DNA from: Streptococcus sanguinis
Lineage (GTDB): Bacteria; Bacillota; Bacilli; Lactobacillales; Streptococcaceae
NCBI RefSeq assembly: GCF_900475275.1
Contig: NZ_LS483364.1
Coordinates: 248,001 to 312,000 of the forward strand
DNA: 64,000 nucleotides
Direction: 5' to 3'
The notes beneath the pieces were generated by a model. It was given only the letters and a program-made list of their open reading frames with translations. It did not search any database and was not told where the DNA came from. Within the stretch, counting starts at the first letter, position 1, and each line of letters starts with the position of its first letter. The position numbers and the translations under genes were made by a program. This document shows positions 45,802 through 58,667 of the stretch, in pieces.

Positions 45802-46605
45802 ATGAGTAAAAATTTACAAAAACGTCTAATCTTTGGAGGAATCGCTCTTGCTATTTTTATTCCTCTGGTATTGACAGGAGGCGTCATCTTTCAGATTTTT
45901 GTGGGGCTGCTAGCCATGCTAGCAGTGCATGAATTTCTCCAAATGAAAGGTCTTCCGACAGCGACCATCGAAGGCGTCTTAGCCATGCTGGCAGCCTTTG
46001 TCCTAACCCTGCCCCTGGAGAACTATCTGAAGTTTCTGCCTGTGGATGGCAATGTCGTGGCCTATGGCTTGGTCGTCTTCCTTCTGCTGATTTCGACTGT
46101 CCTAGGTTCCAATTACACCTTTGAAGATGCTGCCTATCCGATTGCAGCTAGTTTTTATGTCGGTCTTGGCTTTAACGCTTTGATTGATGCCCGCTTGATG
46201 AATATTGACAAGGTCCTGCTAGCTCTCTTTATCGTCTGGGCTACTGACAGTGGAGCTTATCTGGTTGGGGTGCGTTTTGGTAAAAGAAAGCTGGCGCCGA
46301 GAGTTTCTCCTAATAAGACTATTGAAGGAAGCCTGGGCGGTATTCTATCAGCCGTTCTAGTGACTGGAATCTTTATGTTGGTTCGACCGCAAGTGTACGC
46401 ACCTTACAATGCCTTTGTCTTTTTAATTCTGGCAGTGCTCTTTAGTATTGCAGGCCAGCTGGGTGATTTGGTCGAAAGCTCAGTCAAGCGTCATTTCGGG
46501 GTCAAGGATTCTGGTAAATTCATTCCTGGCCACGGCGGTGTCTTGGATCGTTTTGACAGCCTTCTCTTCGTCTTTCCGCTGATGCATTTCTTCGGCTTGT
46601 TCTAA
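45802..46605 (+). CDS. cdsA: Phosphatidate cytidylyltransferase
   Basis: It makes CDP-diacylglycerol, the precursor of phosphatidylglycerol and cardiolipin. It is a 267-residue protein with seven or eight membrane helices and the family signature SVKRHFGVKDSGKFIPGHGG then LDRFDSL at the C-terminal end. It is co-transcribed with uppS. Confidence 0.95.
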   Translation: MSKNLQKRLIFGGIALAIFIPLVLTGGVIFQIFVGLLAMLAVHEFLQMKGLPTATIEGVLAMLAAFVLTLPLENYLKFLPVDGNVVAYGLVVFLLLISTVLGSNYTFEDAAYPIAASFYVGLGFNALIDARLMNIDKVLLALFIVWATDSGAYLVGVRFGKRKLAPRVSPNKTIEGSLGGILSAVLVTGIFMLVRPQVYAPYNAFVFLILAVLFSIAGQLGDLVESSVKRHFGVKDSGKFIPGHGGVLDRFDSLLFVFPLMHFFGLF

Positions 46606-46650
46606 GACAGTCGTGCATGGCTGAAAGCAAGGGACGGTACGTTTGTCCAA

Positions 46651-46725
46651 AGACCGCACAATCTGAGAAGAAACTAGGAATTAGAGCTCAAAATTTTGAA
46701 TTGAGCTTCTAACCTATTTTCAAGA
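46651..46725 (+). other. Large imperfect hairpin between cdsA and rseP
   Basis: Around AATTTTGA, the arms TAGG..TTAGAGCTCAA and TTGAGCTTCTAACCTA pair over 15 or so positions. There is no run of T after it, so it is not a typical terminator; it may protect the message or partially attenuate. Confidence 0.4.
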
Positions 46726-46831
46726 GTGTCAGCTATGCAGGGGCGGGAAGCTCGGTATTTGGCCGTTTTCTGCTCCTTCTTTGATTTAAAGAAAAAATAA
46801 GATTTCTAGGAAAGGTAAAATATAGAAGTCC

Positions 46832-48088
46832 ATGCAGTTTATAACCTTTATTATTATTTTTGGGATCATTGTGGTGGTCCATGAGTTCGGACACTTCTAC
46901 TTTGCAAAGAAGTCCGGTATTTTGGTCAGAGAGTTCGCTATCGGTATGGGACCTAAGATTTTCTCCCATATTGGTAAGGACGGGACGGCCTATACGATTC
47001 GGATTTTACCCTTGGGGGGCTATGTGCGTATGGCCGGCTGGGGGGAAGACTCCACTGACATTAAGGTGGGGACACCGGCTAGTCTGACCTTGGATGCAGA
47101 GGGCAAGGTGGTTCGCATCAATCTCTCTGGCAAAAAGGTTGACCAGACAGCTCTGCCCATGAATGTGACTGGCTTTGACTTTGAGGAAAAGCTAGAAATC
47201 ACAGGTCTGGTCCTTGACGAGCTCAAGACTTATGCAGTAGATCATGATGCAACGATTGTTGAAGAAGACGGCACTGAGGTGCGGATTGCACCGCTGGATG
47301 TTCAGTATCAGAATGCTAGTATCTGGGGTCGCCTCATCACCAACTTTGCTGGGCCTATGAATAACTTCATCCTGAGCGTGTTGGTATTTATGCTGCTGGC
47401 CTTTGTTCAGGGCGGCGTTCGCGATGAAAACAGCAATCATTTCCAAGTTATGGATGGCAGTGCTATAGCAGCTGCTGGGGTTCAAAATAACGACCAAATC
47501 CTTAAGATTAATGACTATAAGATTAGCAACTGGGCGGATCTAACCAGTGCTCTGGCGAAAATCACAGGCAAGAGCAAGGAAGCGCCGACCTTGTCAGTTA
47601 CCTACAAGCGCGGCAGCGAAACGAAAGAGATTACCGTACAGCCAAAAAAAGACGGCAATCGTTATCTGCTAGGGGTATCCCCAACGGTCAAGACAGGCTT
47701 CTGGGACAAGGTCATTGGCGGCTTTACTGCAGCTTGGTCTACCACGGTTCGCATTTTGTCAGCTCTGAAAGATATCATCTTCAACTTCAATATCAATAAG
47801 CTGGGCGGTCCGGTCGCTATTTACAATTTCAGCAGCCAGGCAGCAGAGCAAGGCTTGCCAGCAGTCCTCAGCCTTTTGGCCATGCTGTCGCTCAATATCG
47901 GTATTTTCAACCTGATTCCTATTCCAGCCTTGGACGGCGGAAAAATCGTCCTCAATATTCTGGAGGCTATCCGCAGAAAACCGCTGAGAAGAGAAACGGA
48001 GACCTATATCACTCTGTCTGGAGTGGCTATTATGGTCGTCCTGATGATTGCCGTTACCTGGAACGATATTATGAAATTATTCTTCTAA
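46832..48088 (+). CDS. rseP: Site-2 membrane metalloprotease RseP/Eep
   Basis: A 418-residue intramembrane zinc protease. It has HEFGH (zinc and catalytic Glu) in the first helix, a PDZ domain (about 175-275, with [18 protein letters not shown]) and LDGG in the third helix. In streptococci and enterococci Eep processes lipoprotein signal peptides that become pheromones, including short hydrophobic peptides. The ribosome site is weak: AGGAAAGG lies about 16 bases before this ATG, so the exact start is less certain. Confidence 0.92.
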   Translation: MQFITFIIIFGIIVVVHEFGHFYFAKKSGILVREFAIGMGPKIFSHIGKDGTAYTIRILPLGGYVRMAGWGEDSTDIKVGTPASLTLDAEGKVVRINLSGKKVDQTALPMNVTGFDFEEKLEITGLVLDELKTYAVDHDATIVEEDGTEVRIAPLDVQYQNASIWGRLITNFAGPMNNFILSVLVFMLLAFVQGGVRDENSNHFQVMDGSAIAAAGVQNNDQILKINDYKISNWADLTSALAKITGKSKEAPTLSVTYKRGSETKEITVQPKKDGNRYLLGVSPTVKTGFWDKVIGGFTAAWSTTVRILSALKDIIFNFNINKLGGPVAIYNFSSQAAEQGLPAVLSLLAMLSLNIGIFNLIPIPALDGGKIVLNILEAIRRKPLRRETETYITLSGVAIMVVLMIAVTWNDIMKLFF

Positions 48089-48132
48089 GAGTCCGAAGCT
48101 CATAGAGCCATGAAAAAGAAATTATTCAATGA

Positions 48133-50004
<1,872 letters not shown>

Positions 50005-50094
50005 AAGCAACTGCCAGTTTTATCTGGCAGTTTTCTTTTGCTTATTGGAGGTGAAAATGCTATAGTAGGAAAAAATAGATTGGAGGACCGAATG

Positions 50095-50475
50095 ATGGGA
50101 TTATTCAGCGGTTTATTAGGCAATGCCTCTCAGAAAGATATTGAAAAAACAGAAAGACAATTAGAGGATATTCTGACAACAAAAGAGAATGTGGAACTGG
50201 CTTTTAGCCTCATTCGCGACTTGATTGTCTTTACAGATAAGCGTTTAATCTTGGTCGACAAGCAGGGAATGACTGGCAAAAAGACTTCTTATAAGTCCTT
50301 TCCATATCGCTCTATCAGTCGCTTCTCAGTGGAAACAGCCGGCCATTTTGACTTAGATGCTGAGCTGAAAATCTGGGTTTCCAGCGCTCAAGAGCCAGCA
50401 GAAGTCCTGCAATTTACCAGCGATCGCAGCGTCATCGCCATCCAAAAAGCCTTGGCAGAAGCAGTGTTAAGATAG
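50095..50475 (+). CDS. Bacterial PH-domain protein
   Basis: A protein of about 126 residues with a bacterial PH fold: beta strands LIVFTDKRLILVDKQG and KKTSYKSFPYRSISRFSVE, then FDLDAELKIWVSSAQ, and a closing helix SVIAIQKALAEAVL. It lacks membrane segments. GGAGG lies eight bases before 50095 (an ATG at 50092 is also possible). Homologues are widespread in Firmicutes, with unknown or general stress roles. Confidence 0.75.
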   Translation: MGLFSGLLGNASQKDIEKTERQLEDILTTKENVELAFSLIRDLIVFTDKRLILVDKQGMTGKKTSYKSFPYRSISRFSVETAGHFDLDAELKIWVSSAQEPAEVLQFTSDRSVIAIQKALAEAVLR

Positions 50476-50477
50476 AC

Positions 50478-50532
50478 AAAAAAAGCCTTCTGAGCATTAA
50501 CTGTAAAGTTAAATCACTCAGAAGGCTTTTTT
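50478..50532. terminator. Bidirectional terminator between the PH gene and the lipoprotein gene
   Basis: AAAAAAAGCCTTCTGAG and CTCAGAAGGCTTTTTT form a 16-base-pair stem; the loop contains a second TTAACT/AGTTAA pairing. It serves both converging genes. Confidence 0.9.
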
Positions 50533-51073
50533 ATTCTTCTTTAAGTCCTTGCCCCTTCAAAAAATCAAAGACAACATCTGGTTTATCTTGGAGTTTTTTG
50601 AAGAAAGTTTGACTGCTTTCAGAGTCACCTGCTGACTGAATCAGTTGTTCTTGATCTATTTTGCTGAGGTCAAAGTCAAAAATGGCTATAGCTTTTTTCT
50701 TGTCTTCGGAAATCTCAACGTGAATTTCAAGCCCTTTTAGCTTTTCTTGATCTTCAATCATGGGACTTTTCTTAAGATCTTCTCTATAGATTTTTGTTAG
50801 TTCTTCGACGCTCATTTTTTGATTTTCTTCAGGGATGGCCTGGCTGGAAATAAGCTGGAAAGATAGGATCTTGTCTTTAGTATAGAAAAGTTTAACTGAA
50901 TTAGTATAATACTCATCGATTTTATTAGAAAAAGTTTTCGTCTTTGTCTTTTCTTCTTTGGTTTTGCTTTGATTCTGATTTTGCTTGGGTTTGTTTTCTT
51001 GCTTATGCTGATTAGGCATACTGCAGGCAGTCAGGGTCAGCAGACAAGCGCTGGCTAATAGAATTTTCTTCAC
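50531..51073 (-). CDS. Secreted lipoprotein, possibly YehR/DUF1307-like
   Basis: A 180-residue lipoprotein. The signal peptide has lipobox LTAC (Cys17), then a long Gln/Lys/Asn linker (about 20-50). A globular domain follows with DEYYTNSVKLFYTKDKILSFQL and LKGLEIHVEISEDKKKAIAIF. The pattern resembles the DUF1307 (YehR) lipoproteins, but I am not sure. The gene faces the opposite way to its neighbours, with a TGATATAAT promoter element at 51107-51115 on the minus strand. Confidence 0.6.
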   Translation of the reverse strand: MKKILLASACLLTLTACSMPNQHKQENKPKQNQNQSKTKEEKTKTKTFSNKIDEYYTNSVKLFYTKDKILSFQLISSQAIPEENQKMSVEELTKIYREDLKKSPMIEDQEKLKGLEIHVEISEDKKKAIAIFDFDLSKIDQEQLIQSAGDSESSQTFFKKLQDKPDVVFDFLKGQGLKEE

Positions 51074-51203
51074 AATTAAGACTCCTTTTGATAAATGTTC
51101 TGTTCTATTATATCATAACTTAGTGTCAAGAAGAATGCATTGACAATTGTGTAGGAGTCGCGCTTTGCCCTACTCTTTTTCTGTCGAAAAAAGTGCTGAT
51201 TTA

Positions 51204-51212
51204 TGGTAAAAT
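51204..51212 (+). promoter_or_regulatory. Extended -10 promoter of polC
   Basis: TGGTAAAAT (51204-51212), 28 bases before the polC ATG; no good -35. Confidence 0.55.
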
Positions 51213-51239
51213 AGGGTCACTACTGTACGAGGAAATGTC

Positions 51240-54200
51240 ATGTCAAACAAGTTTGAAATTTTAATGAATCAGCTAGATATGCCACTGGAAATGAGAAATT
51301 CAGAGGCCTTTTTGAATGCTGAAATTGAGAAGGTTCTGGTCCACAAGGTCAGTCGGGTCTGGGAGTTTCATTTTTCTTTTGCGAATATTCTGCCCATTGA
51401 GATTTTTCGGGAATTGCAGAAGCGCTTAGCTCAAGAGTTTTCTAAGACGGGTAATCAGGCTGTTTTTGAAATTCACTGTCAGGCTCCTCAGGTATCGGAT
51501 GAGCTCTTGCAGGCTTATTACCAGCTGGCCTTTGAGGAAGGTCCATGTGCCAGTCATGGCTTTAAAAGCCTGTATCAGGATTTGCGGGTTCATTTGGATG
51601 GGGACAAGCTGCTGATTGAGGGGGCTTCGACCATTGATACGGAGCATTTTCGCAAGAATCACCTGCCCAATCTCAGCCAGCAGCTGGTCAAGTACGGCTT
51701 TCCTCAGCTGACCTGTCTGGTTCAGCACAGCGATGAGCTGACCCAGCAGCAAGCGGAGAATTTCCAAGCGGAGAATGACAAGATTGTCCAGGCGGCCAAT
51801 GAAGAAGCGCTCAAAGCCATGGAATCCCTCCAGCAGATGGCACCGCCGCCGGAGGAAAAGCCAGCCTATGACTTCCAAGCTCGCAAGGCTGCGGCTAAAC
51901 CAAAGCTGGACAAGGCAGAGATTACCCCTATGATTGAAGTTCAGACTGAGGAAAACCGTCTGGTCTTCGAGGGAATGGTCTTTGATCTGGAGCAGAAAGT
52001 TACTCGGACCGGTCGAGTCCTGCTCAATTTCAAAATGACAGATTACACTTCCAGCTTTTCCTTGCAGAAATGGATGAAAAACGAAGAAGAAGCCAAGAAG
52101 TTTGACATGATTAAGAAAGGTGCCTGGCTGCGCGTGCGCGGAAATGTCGAGATGAACAACTTCACTCGTGACCTGACCATGAATGTACAGGATGTGCAGG
52201 AAGTTACCCACTATGAGCGCAAGGATTTGATGCCTGAGGGCCAGAAGCGGGTTGAGTTTCACGCCCATACCAATATGTCTACTATGGATGCCTTGCCTGA
52301 GGTGGAGGAAATCGTGGCAACGGCCGCCAAGTGGGGCCACAAGGCTGTCGCCATTACCGACCATGGCAATGTGCAGAGCTTTCCCCATGGCTACAAAGCT
52401 GCTAAGAAAGCTGGTATTCAGCTGATTTACGGTATGGAGGCTAATATTGTCGAAGACCGGGTGCCCATCGTCTACAATGAAGTGGACATGGAGCTGAGCG
52501 ATGCGACCTATGTGGTCTTTGACGTGGAAACAACAGGGCTTTCAGCGGTTTACAATGACTTGATTCAGGTCGCTGCCAGCAAGATGCACAAGGGTAATAT
52601 CGTCGCTGAGTTTGATGAGTTTATCAATCCTGGGCATCCTCTGTCGGCCTTTACGACGGACTTGACCGGGATTACAGATGAGCATGTCCGCAATGCCAAA
52701 CCGCTAGAGCAAGTTCTGAAAGAGTTTCAGGAATTTTGCCAGGACAGTGTCCTCGTTGCCCATAATGCCACCTTTGACGTGGGTTTTATGAATGTCAACT
52801 ATGAGCGGCATGGCTTGCCGAAAATCACTCAGCCAGTTATTGACACGCTGGAATTTGCCCGCAACCTCTATCCGGAGTACAAGCGCCATGGTCTGGGGCC
52901 TTTGACCAAGCGTTTCCAGATTGCTCTGGAGCACCACCACATGGCCAACTATGACGCGGAAGCGACGGGTCGTCTCCTCTTTATCTTTATCAAGGATGTG
53001 GCTGAAAAGCATGGTGTGACAAATCTCAAGGATTTGAATACGGATCTGGTCGATGAGAATTCTTACAAGAAGGCTCGGGTCAAGCATGCGACTATTTATG
53101 TGAAAAATCAAACGGGGCTCAAGAATATTTTCAAGTTAGTCAGTCTGTCCAATACCAAGTATTTCGAAGGTGTCCCACGGATTCCACGGACCGTGCTGGA
53201 TGCCCATCGTGAAGGTTTGATTTTAGGCTCAGCCTGCTCAGAAGGCGAAGTCTATGACGCCGTTGTCTCTCAGGGGGTGGATGCGGCTGTCGAAGTAGCC
53301 AAGTATTATGACTTTATCGAGGTTATGCCGCCGGCTATCTATGAGCCACTGATTGCCAAGGAGCAGATCAAGGACCAGGAAGAACTGCAGACCATTATTC
53401 GCAATCTGATTGAGGTCGGAGATCGTTTGGGCAAGCCTGTTCTTGCGACGGGGAACGTCCACTATATCGAGCCGGAAGAAGAAATCTATCGTGAAATTAT
53501 CGTCCGGAGTCTGGGTCAGGGAGCCATGATTAACCGGACTATTGGTCACGGTGAAAATGCTCGGCCGGCACCGCTTCCTAAGGCTCACTTCCGGACCACC
53601 AATGAGATGCTGGACGAATTTGCCTTTCTAGGCGAGGACTTGGCTAAGAAGCTGGTCATCACCAATCCGAATCAGCTGGCGGAGACCTTTGAGCCGGTCG
53701 AGGTAGTCAAAGGCGATCTCTATACGCCTTTCATTGACAAGGCTGAGGAGACGGTTGCCGAGCTGACCTATCAAAAGGCTTTTGAGATTTATGGCAATCC
53801 GCTACCGGATATCGTGGACTTGCGAATTGAAAAAGAGCTGACCTCCATCTTGGGGAATGGCTTTGCCGTAATTTACCTGGCTTCGCAGATGCTGGTACAA
53901 CGCTCCAACGAGCGGGGCTATCTGGTAGGTTCGCGGGGGTCTGTCGGATCCAGCTTTGTCGCGACCATGATTGGGATTACCGAGGTTAATCCTCTGTCGC
54001 CCCACTATGTCTGTGGAAAATGCCAATACAGCGAGTTTATCACAGATGGCTCCTATGGTTCAGGCTTTGATATGCCGGATAAGGACTGTCCAGAGTGCGG
54101 CCACAAGCTGAGCAAGAACGGTCAGGATATTCCATTTGAGACCTTCCTTGGATTTGACGGGGACAAGGTACCCGATATTGATTTGAACTTCTCGGGAGAA

Positions 54201-55628
54201 GATCAGCCTAGCGCCCACTTGGACGTACGGGATATCTTTGGTGAGGAATATGCCTTTCGTGCAGGAACGGTTGGTACGGTGGCTGCTAAGACTGCCTATG
54301 GATTTGTCAAGGGTTACGAGCGCGACTACGGGAAGTTCTACCGAGACGCCGAAGTTGAGCGTCTGGCGCAGGGAGCGGCCGGAGTCAAGCGGACAACTGG
54401 ACAACACCCGGGCGGAATCGTTGTTATCCCTAACTACATGGATGTTTATGACTTTACACCGGTCCAATATCCAGCTGACGATGTGACGGCCGAGTGGCAG
54501 ACCACCCACTTTAACTTCCACGATATCGATGAAAATGTACTCAAGCTAGACGTTCTGGGACACGATGATCCGACTATGATTCGGAAGCTTCAGGACTTGT
54601 CTGGCATTGATCCAAATGACATTCCTATGGATGATGCCGGCGTCATGGCCCTCTTTTCTGGGACAGATATTCTGGGTGTGACTCAGGAGCAAATCGGCAC
54701 GCCGACTGGTATGCTGGGAATTCCGGAGTTTGGAACCAATTTTGTACGGGGCATGGTTGATGAGACCCATCCGACGACCTTTGCGGAGCTCTTACAGCTA
54801 TCTGGTCTCTCTCATGGTACGGATGTTTGGCTAGGCAATGCTCAAGACTTGATTAAGCAAGGGATTGCGGACCTGTCCACCGTTATCGGTTGTCGGGACG
54901 ACATCATGGTTTACCTCATGCACAAGGGGTTGGATCCGAAGATGGCCTTTACGATTATGGAGCGCGTGCGGAAGGGCCTTTGGCTGAAGATTTCTGAAGA
55001 AGAGCGTAACGGCTACATCGCAGCCATGAAGGAAAACAATGTGCCAGAGTGGTACATTGAGTCCTGTGGAAAGATCAAGTACATGTTCCCCAAGGCCCAT
55101 GCGGCAGCCTATGTTATGATGGCCCTGCGGGTGGCCTATTTCAAGGTGCATCATCCGATTTATTACTACTGTGCTTATTTCTCCATCCGGGCTAAGGCCT
55201 TTGACATCAAGACCATGAGTGGTGGACTTGATGCCGTCAAGCGTCGGATGAACGAAATCGCTGAGAAACGTAAGAACAACGAAGCCTCCAATGTAGAAAT
55301 TGACCTTTATACAACTCTGGAAATCGTCAATGAAATGCTGGAGCGGGGCTTCAAATTCGGGAAGCTGGATCTCTACAAGAGCCACGCGACTGAGTTTCTC
55401 ATCGAAGGGGATACCCTTATCCCACCATTCTCTGCTATGGACGGTCTGGGTGACAATGTTGCCCGCCAAGTGGTCAGGGCGCGGGAAGAAGGCGAATTCC
55501 TTTCCAAGACAGAGCTCCGCAAACGGGGCGGCCTCTCAAGCACCCTAGTCGAAAAAATGGACGACATGGGAATCTTAGGCAATATGCCTGAGGATAACCA
55601 GTTGAGTTTGTTTGATGAGTTTTTCTAA
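51240..55628 (+). CDS. polC: DNA polymerase III alpha subunit, PolC type
   Basis: The main replicative polymerase of low-GC Gram-positives, 1462 residues. In order: N-terminal and OB-fold region (about 1-330), PHP domain ([16 protein letters not shown] near 338), DEDD proofreading exonuclease inserted in it (FDVETTG near 426), and a four-Cys zinc site (CGKC...CPECGH, about 925-947). The polymerase catalytic acidic motif [10 protein letters not shown] (near 979) and the rest of the palm and fingers follow. Complete and in one frame. Confidence 0.97.
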   Translation: MSNKFEILMNQLDMPLEMRNSEAFLNAEIEKVLVHKVSRVWEFHFSFANILPIEIFRELQKRLAQEFSKTGNQAVFEIHCQAPQVSDELLQAYYQLAFEEGPCASHGFKSLYQDLRVHLDGDKLLIEGASTIDTEHFRKNHLPNLSQQLVKYGFPQLTCLVQHSDELTQQQAENFQAENDKIVQAANEEALKAMESLQQMAPPPEEKPAYDFQARKAAAKPKLDKAEITPMIEVQTEENRLVFEGMVFDLEQKVTRTGRVLLNFKMTDYTSSFSLQKWMKNEEEAKKFDMIKKGAWLRVRGNVEMNNFTRDLTMNVQDVQEVTHYERKDLMPEGQKRVEFHAHTNMSTMDALPEVEEIVATAAKWGHKAVAITDHGNVQSFPHGYKAAKKAGIQLIYGMEANIVEDRVPIVYNEVDMELSDATYVVFDVETTGLSAVYNDLIQVAASKMHKGNIVAEFDEFINPGHPLSAFTTDLTGITDEHVRNAKPLEQVLKEFQEFCQDSVLVAHNATFDVGFMNVNYERHGLPKITQPVIDTLEFARNLYPEYKRHGLGPLTKRFQIALEHHHMANYDAEATGRLLFIFIKDVAEKHGVTNLKDLNTDLVDENSYKKARVKHATIYVKNQTGLKNIFKLVSLSNTKYFEGVPRIPRTVLDAHREGLILGSACSEGEVYDAVVSQGVDAAVEVAKYYDFIEVMPPAIYEPLIAKEQIKDQEELQTIIRNLIEVGDRLGKPVLATGNVHYIEPEEEIYREIIVRSLGQGAMINRTIGHGENARPAPLPKAHFRTTNEMLDEFAFLGEDLAKKLVITNPNQLAETFEPVEVVKGDLYTPFIDKAEETVAELTYQKAFEIYGNPLPDIVDLRIEKELTSILGNGFAVIYLASQMLVQRSNERGYLVGSRGSVGSSFVATMIGITEVNPLSPHYVCGKCQYSEFITDGSYGSGFDMPDKDCPECGHKLSKNGQDIPFETFLGFDGDKVPDIDLNFSGEDQPSAHLDVRDIFGEEYAFRAGTVGTVAAKTAYGFVKGYERDYGKFYRDAEVERLAQGAAGVKRTTGQHPGGIVVIPNYMDVYDFTPVQYPADDVTAEWQTTHFNFHDIDENVLKLDVLGHDDPTMIRKLQDLSGIDPNDIPMDDAGVMALFSGTDILGVTQEQIGTPTGMLGIPEFGTNFVRGMVDETHPTTFAELLQLSGLSHGTDVWLGNAQDLIKQGIADLSTVIGCRDDIMVYLMHKGLDPKMAFTIMERVRKGLWLKISEEERNGYIAAMKENNVPEWYIESCGKIKYMFPKAHAAAYVMMALRVAYFKVHHPIYYYCAYFSIRAKAFDIKTMSGGLDAVKRRMNEIAEKRKNNEASNVEIDLYTTLEIVNEMLERGFKFGKLDLYKSHATEFLIEGDTLIPPFSAMDGLGDNVARQVVRAREEGEFLSKTELRKRGGLSSTLVEKMDDMGILGNMPEDNQLSLFDEFF

Positions 55629-55646
55629 AATAATTCAAAAAAAGTT

Positions 55647-55677
55647 AAAAGATGGACGAATTTTGTCCATCTTTTTT
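55647..55677 (+). terminator. Terminator of polC; also carries an operator-like palindrome
   Basis: AAAAGATGGAC and GTCCATCTTTT pair around GAATTTT, giving a standard intrinsic terminator. The core TGGAC-N7-GTCCA (55653-55669) lies exactly ten bases before the next gene's -10. Confidence 0.85.
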
Positions 55678-55685
55678 GCTATATT
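55653..55685 (+). promoter_or_regulatory. Promoter of the AAA+ gene with palindrome TGGAC-N7-GTCCA
   Basis: TGCTATATT (55677-55685) is an extended -10. The palindrome occupies the -35 position. The same layout is found before the microprotein gene at 58606-58638. Confidence 0.5.
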
Positions 55686-55715
55686 TATTTTAGTAAATAG
55701 TAGATGGGGGAAGAA

Positions 55716-57596
55716 ATGTTTTTTTATCAAATAGAATTTAGCAAAATGAATAAAAATATTAAAGAAGTAGATGAGAATTTTATACAAGAAAATCAATTGT
55801 TTTATTGTTTCAAAAGTCAAACATGTCTTTACGTTGTTGGAGTAACAGAACATACCAAAGAGGATTTGTTTGATAAGCTAAAAACTTTGGGGGTTAATGA
55901 TGAGGAATACACTGATTTTAAAGTTAAATCTATTAGTAAAAGCGAATATTTAAAGGAGGTGGGGAACAAGTATTCAGCTCAAATAGGTCAGCTTTTTCTT
56001 CATTCAGATGAAAGAGAGTTTTCAAATTCTGATGGCTTTGCTATTACTGATTTAGAATGGGATGGCTTAAATATTATAGGTTTGAATGAATTTCAAGAGT
56101 ATGTTTTAAAACTAAAAAAGTTTTTAAATAATCAAAAAGAAAAAGTGCTTGTTGAAAATCAGTTTTTAATTTTCAAAGGTTCTTTAGGAACTGGTAAAAA
56201 ATTTGCTATAAAATATTTGATGAAATTGTTAAATGTCAAGTCTAAGACTATTTTGAAAGATGGATTTTCAACTAAATTTGATTCAGAACAGCGTTTAGTG
56301 ATAATAAAGGACTATTCAACTATGCATCCTAGAAAAAAAGAGGAATTTAAAAATAATATTTTAGAAACAGGGGGAGGAAGAGTATATATTTTTTTGGCAG
56401 AGTCAGATAGTATAGCTTATGAAATATCTAGAGAATTTCTTCCTATATTTCATGTCGTTTATGAATTAAATTTTCCTCCCTACTCATATAACGAACTTGT
56501 TAATATTATAAAGTTTCGCTTAGGGGATTATGGTTATCATTTAGAAGAAGATCTAATAAAACTACTTTCAAATCACAATTGTCTTACAAATAGTTACGAT
56601 AGTTGTTATTTTGCTCAAAAGATTATTGAATATAATGTAATAGAAAGTAATTTGAGTAATGGGAAACAAAGTATTTCTTTGCCGTCGGATCTGTTTTGTA
56701 TGAAAGGTTGCAACAATCCATTAGCCACAAATTCTAATACTTTGAAGGAGCTAGACCGTTTGGTTGGCTTATCTACTGTTAAAAATCTGATTCATAGAAT
56801 TTTAGCTTATTTTTCTATATCTCAAAGAAGGCATGAAATAAAATCTTCACTCGTTCGGCCGTCTATGCACTTTATGTTTTCTGGAGCATCTGGCACTGGA
56901 AAAACAATCGTTGCTAGATTGTTGACAAAAATTTTTTATGAACATGGTATTATTAAATCAAACGTTTTGATTGAAGTAGGTCGCTCAGATTTAATTGGTG
57001 AATATGTTGGCCAAACAGCTCCAAAGGTTAAAAGATTATTTGATAATGCAAAAGGCGGTATTTTGTTTATTGATGAGGCCTATAGTCTAATTCCACAAGG
57101 TGAGCGTGATTTTGCTAATGAAGCTATTCCTACAATTATTCAGGAAATGGAAAATAATAGAAATGATGTCATTGTGATTTTCGCTGGTTATACAGAAATG
57201 ATGGAGGAATTTTTAAACATCAATCCAGGTTTAGCTTCTAGAATTAGTAGAAAAATTCATTTTGAAAATTATAGCAAGTATGAGCTGTATGACATACTGA
57301 TTCTAGTGGCTGCTCAACAAGGTTATCTAATTGATAAGAAATGCAAAACTATCCTCCTGACTCATTTTGAAAAATGTCTTTGCTCAGAAAGTTTTGGTAA
57401 TGCTCGTTATGTCAGAAAACTATTTGAGTTAGTTTTATATATTCAGGCGGAGCGACTGATGAAAGAAGAGATAGTATCAGATCTAACTGATGCAGAGTTG
57501 AGCTATTTGTCTTACATAGATTTTGAAAAAGCAATACACGATTTAGAGAAAAAAGAAAATAACTTAAAAATAATAGGATTCAGGACAGATATATAG
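55716..57596 (+). CDS. SpoVK/CbbX-like AAA+ ATPase with two AAA modules
   Basis: A 626-residue ATPase, visibly AT-rich. An N-terminal region of about 130 residues has no match I recognise. The first AAA module is degenerate: Walker A reads GSLGTGKKF (about 155-163), and Walker B is replaced by LVIIKDYS. The second is intact: GASGTGKT (about 389-396), ILFIDEAYSL (about 448-457), NPGLASRI (about 502-509) and sensor FGNARYVRKLFE, the SpoVK/CbbX class. I start at 55716 because GGGGGAAG precedes it; an ATG at 55704 has no ribosome site. Likely a remodelling motor in a defence-like island. Confidence 0.8.
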   Translation: MFFYQIEFSKMNKNIKEVDENFIQENQLFYCFKSQTCLYVVGVTEHTKEDLFDKLKTLGVNDEEYTDFKVKSISKSEYLKEVGNKYSAQIGQLFLHSDEREFSNSDGFAITDLEWDGLNIIGLNEFQEYVLKLKKFLNNQKEKVLVENQFLIFKGSLGTGKKFAIKYLMKLLNVKSKTILKDGFSTKFDSEQRLVIIKDYSTMHPRKKEEFKNNILETGGGRVYIFLAESDSIAYEISREFLPIFHVVYELNFPPYSYNELVNIIKFRLGDYGYHLEEDLIKLLSNHNCLTNSYDSCYFAQKIIEYNVIESNLSNGKQSISLPSDLFCMKGCNNPLATNSNTLKELDRLVGLSTVKNLIHRILAYFSISQRRHEIKSSLVRPSMHFMFSGASGTGKTIVARLLTKIFYEHGIIKSNVLIEVGRSDLIGEYVGQTAPKVKRLFDNAKGGILFIDEAYSLIPQGERDFANEAIPTIIQEMENNRNDVIVIFAGYTEMMEEFLNINPGLASRISRKIHFENYSKYELYDILILVAAQQGYLIDKKCKTILLTHFEKCLCSESFGNARYVRKLFELVLYIQAERLMKEEIVSDLTDAELSYLSYIDFEKAIHDLEKKENNLKIIGFRTDI

Positions 57597-57604
57597 AATA
57601 TTCA

Positions 57605-57613
57605 TGTTATAAT
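57605..57613 (+). promoter_or_regulatory. Extended -10 promoter of the WYL regulator gene
   Basis: TGTTATAAT (57605-57613), only nine bases after the AAA+ stop, so the regulator also has its own message. Confidence 0.65.
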
Positions 57614-57633
57614 ATAGGGAAAGAGGAGGTTTT

Positions 57634-58581
57634 ATGAACGATCAAGAACGTATTTTATCCATTTTGTTACGTTTGCAATCAGGAGCTCATCTATCAAAAA
57701 ATCAATTAAGTGATGAGTTTGAGGTTAGTGCAAAAACGATTCAGAGAGATTTCTCTTTATTAGGTGATTTTTTAATGACTCAGCCCATGATTGCAGCTGA
57801 GTTGGCATACGATTCAAAATATCATACAAGATATTTAAAAGGAAAATCACTTTTTAATAAAAAAGATATTTTAATAATTTCTAAGATTTTATTAGAAAAT
57901 AGAGCTTTAAATAAAGTAGAAAATGAGGACTTGTTAAAAAGTTTGTTGGGGCTTGTTTCAAAAGAGGAACAAAAAGAAATAGAAATGATTATCAACAGCG
58001 AAAGACTGAACTATGCTCCGATTACAGACGAGCAAAATCGTATTCAAAAGATTTGGGAATGGTCAGAAATGATTCGCAAGGAGAAGGTGCTAGAAATTGT
58101 CTACAAGAGTCCCTATCAAGATAAAAAAGAACATTTAATTTTTCCAGTTTCTCTGTATTATGATATTCATTATTTTTATATTGTTGCTTACAATCTTAAG
58201 AATGAGCATTATATGACCTTGCGTTTGGACAGAATCCAGACTTGGAAGTCCACAAAGGAATCTAAACCCAACATCTCCTATGGCAGAAAATTCAGGGATG
58301 GAGATATTCGTAATCAGCGAGTAGACGCTTTTTTAGGAAGAAAGATAACAGTTGAATTGGAATTCTGTTATGATCCGACTATTGTCTTAGACCAATTTCC
58401 TAATGCACAGTGTTTATCTGCCGACGAAGGATGGACACGGTTTAAATTTGAAAGTCAATATACACCTGGTCTTAAACGTTGGCTACTCAGTCAAGGAGAA
58501 GCAGTGAGAATTTTGTCGCCACAGTCTTTAGTTGATGATATTCGGAAGACGATGAAAGAAATTTTAGGCTACTATCAATAA
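57634..58581 (+). CDS. WYL-domain transcriptional regulator
   Basis: A 315-residue protein with an N-terminal winged helix-turn-helix (about 1-60, LSKNQLSDEFEVSAKTIQRDF). A WYL domain (about 150-215, YYDIHYFYIVAYNLKNEHYM then LRLDRI) and a C-terminal extension (LSQGEAVRILSPQSLVDDI) follow. Proteins of this design (BrxR, CapW) repress phage-defence operons and sense nucleic-acid ligands. GAGGAGG precedes the ATG. It is the likely binder of the TGGAC-N7-GTCCA palindromes on either side of it. Confidence 0.85.
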   Translation: MNDQERILSILLRLQSGAHLSKNQLSDEFEVSAKTIQRDFSLLGDFLMTQPMIAAELAYDSKYHTRYLKGKSLFNKKDILIISKILLENRALNKVENEDLLKSLLGLVSKEEQKEIEMIINSERLNYAPITDEQNRIQKIWEWSEMIRKEKVLEIVYKSPYQDKKEHLIFPVSLYYDIHYFYIVAYNLKNEHYMTLRLDRIQTWKSTKESKPNISYGRKFRDGDIRNQRVDAFLGRKITVELEFCYDPTIVLDQFPNAQCLSADEGWTRFKFESQYTPGLKRWLLSQGEAVRILSPQSLVDDIRKTMKEILGYYQ

Positions 58582-58604
58582 ATATTTTTGATATTTGAAC
58601 TTGA

Positions 58605-58638
58605 GTGGACATAAAATGTCCACCGAAAGGTGTAGAAT
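58605..58638 (+). promoter_or_regulatory. Promoter of the microprotein-DUF262 operon with palindrome TGGAC-N7-GTCCA
   Basis: GTGGACAT-AAA-ATGTCCAC (58605-58623) is a perfect eight-base inverted repeat, with core TGGAC-N7-GTCCA at 58606-58622. TAGAAT (58633-58638) is the -10, ten bases later, and no -35 hexamer is seen. The geometry matches that at 55653-55685. Confidence 0.6.
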
Positions 58639-58667
58639 TTATATATTAAGAAATAAAGGAGACAAAA

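Noticed and set aside
55716..57596. EccA-like ATPase of a type VII secretion system
   Set aside because: The SpoVK/CbbX fold is shared, but no WXG100 proteins, EssC or other secretion genes lie nearby.
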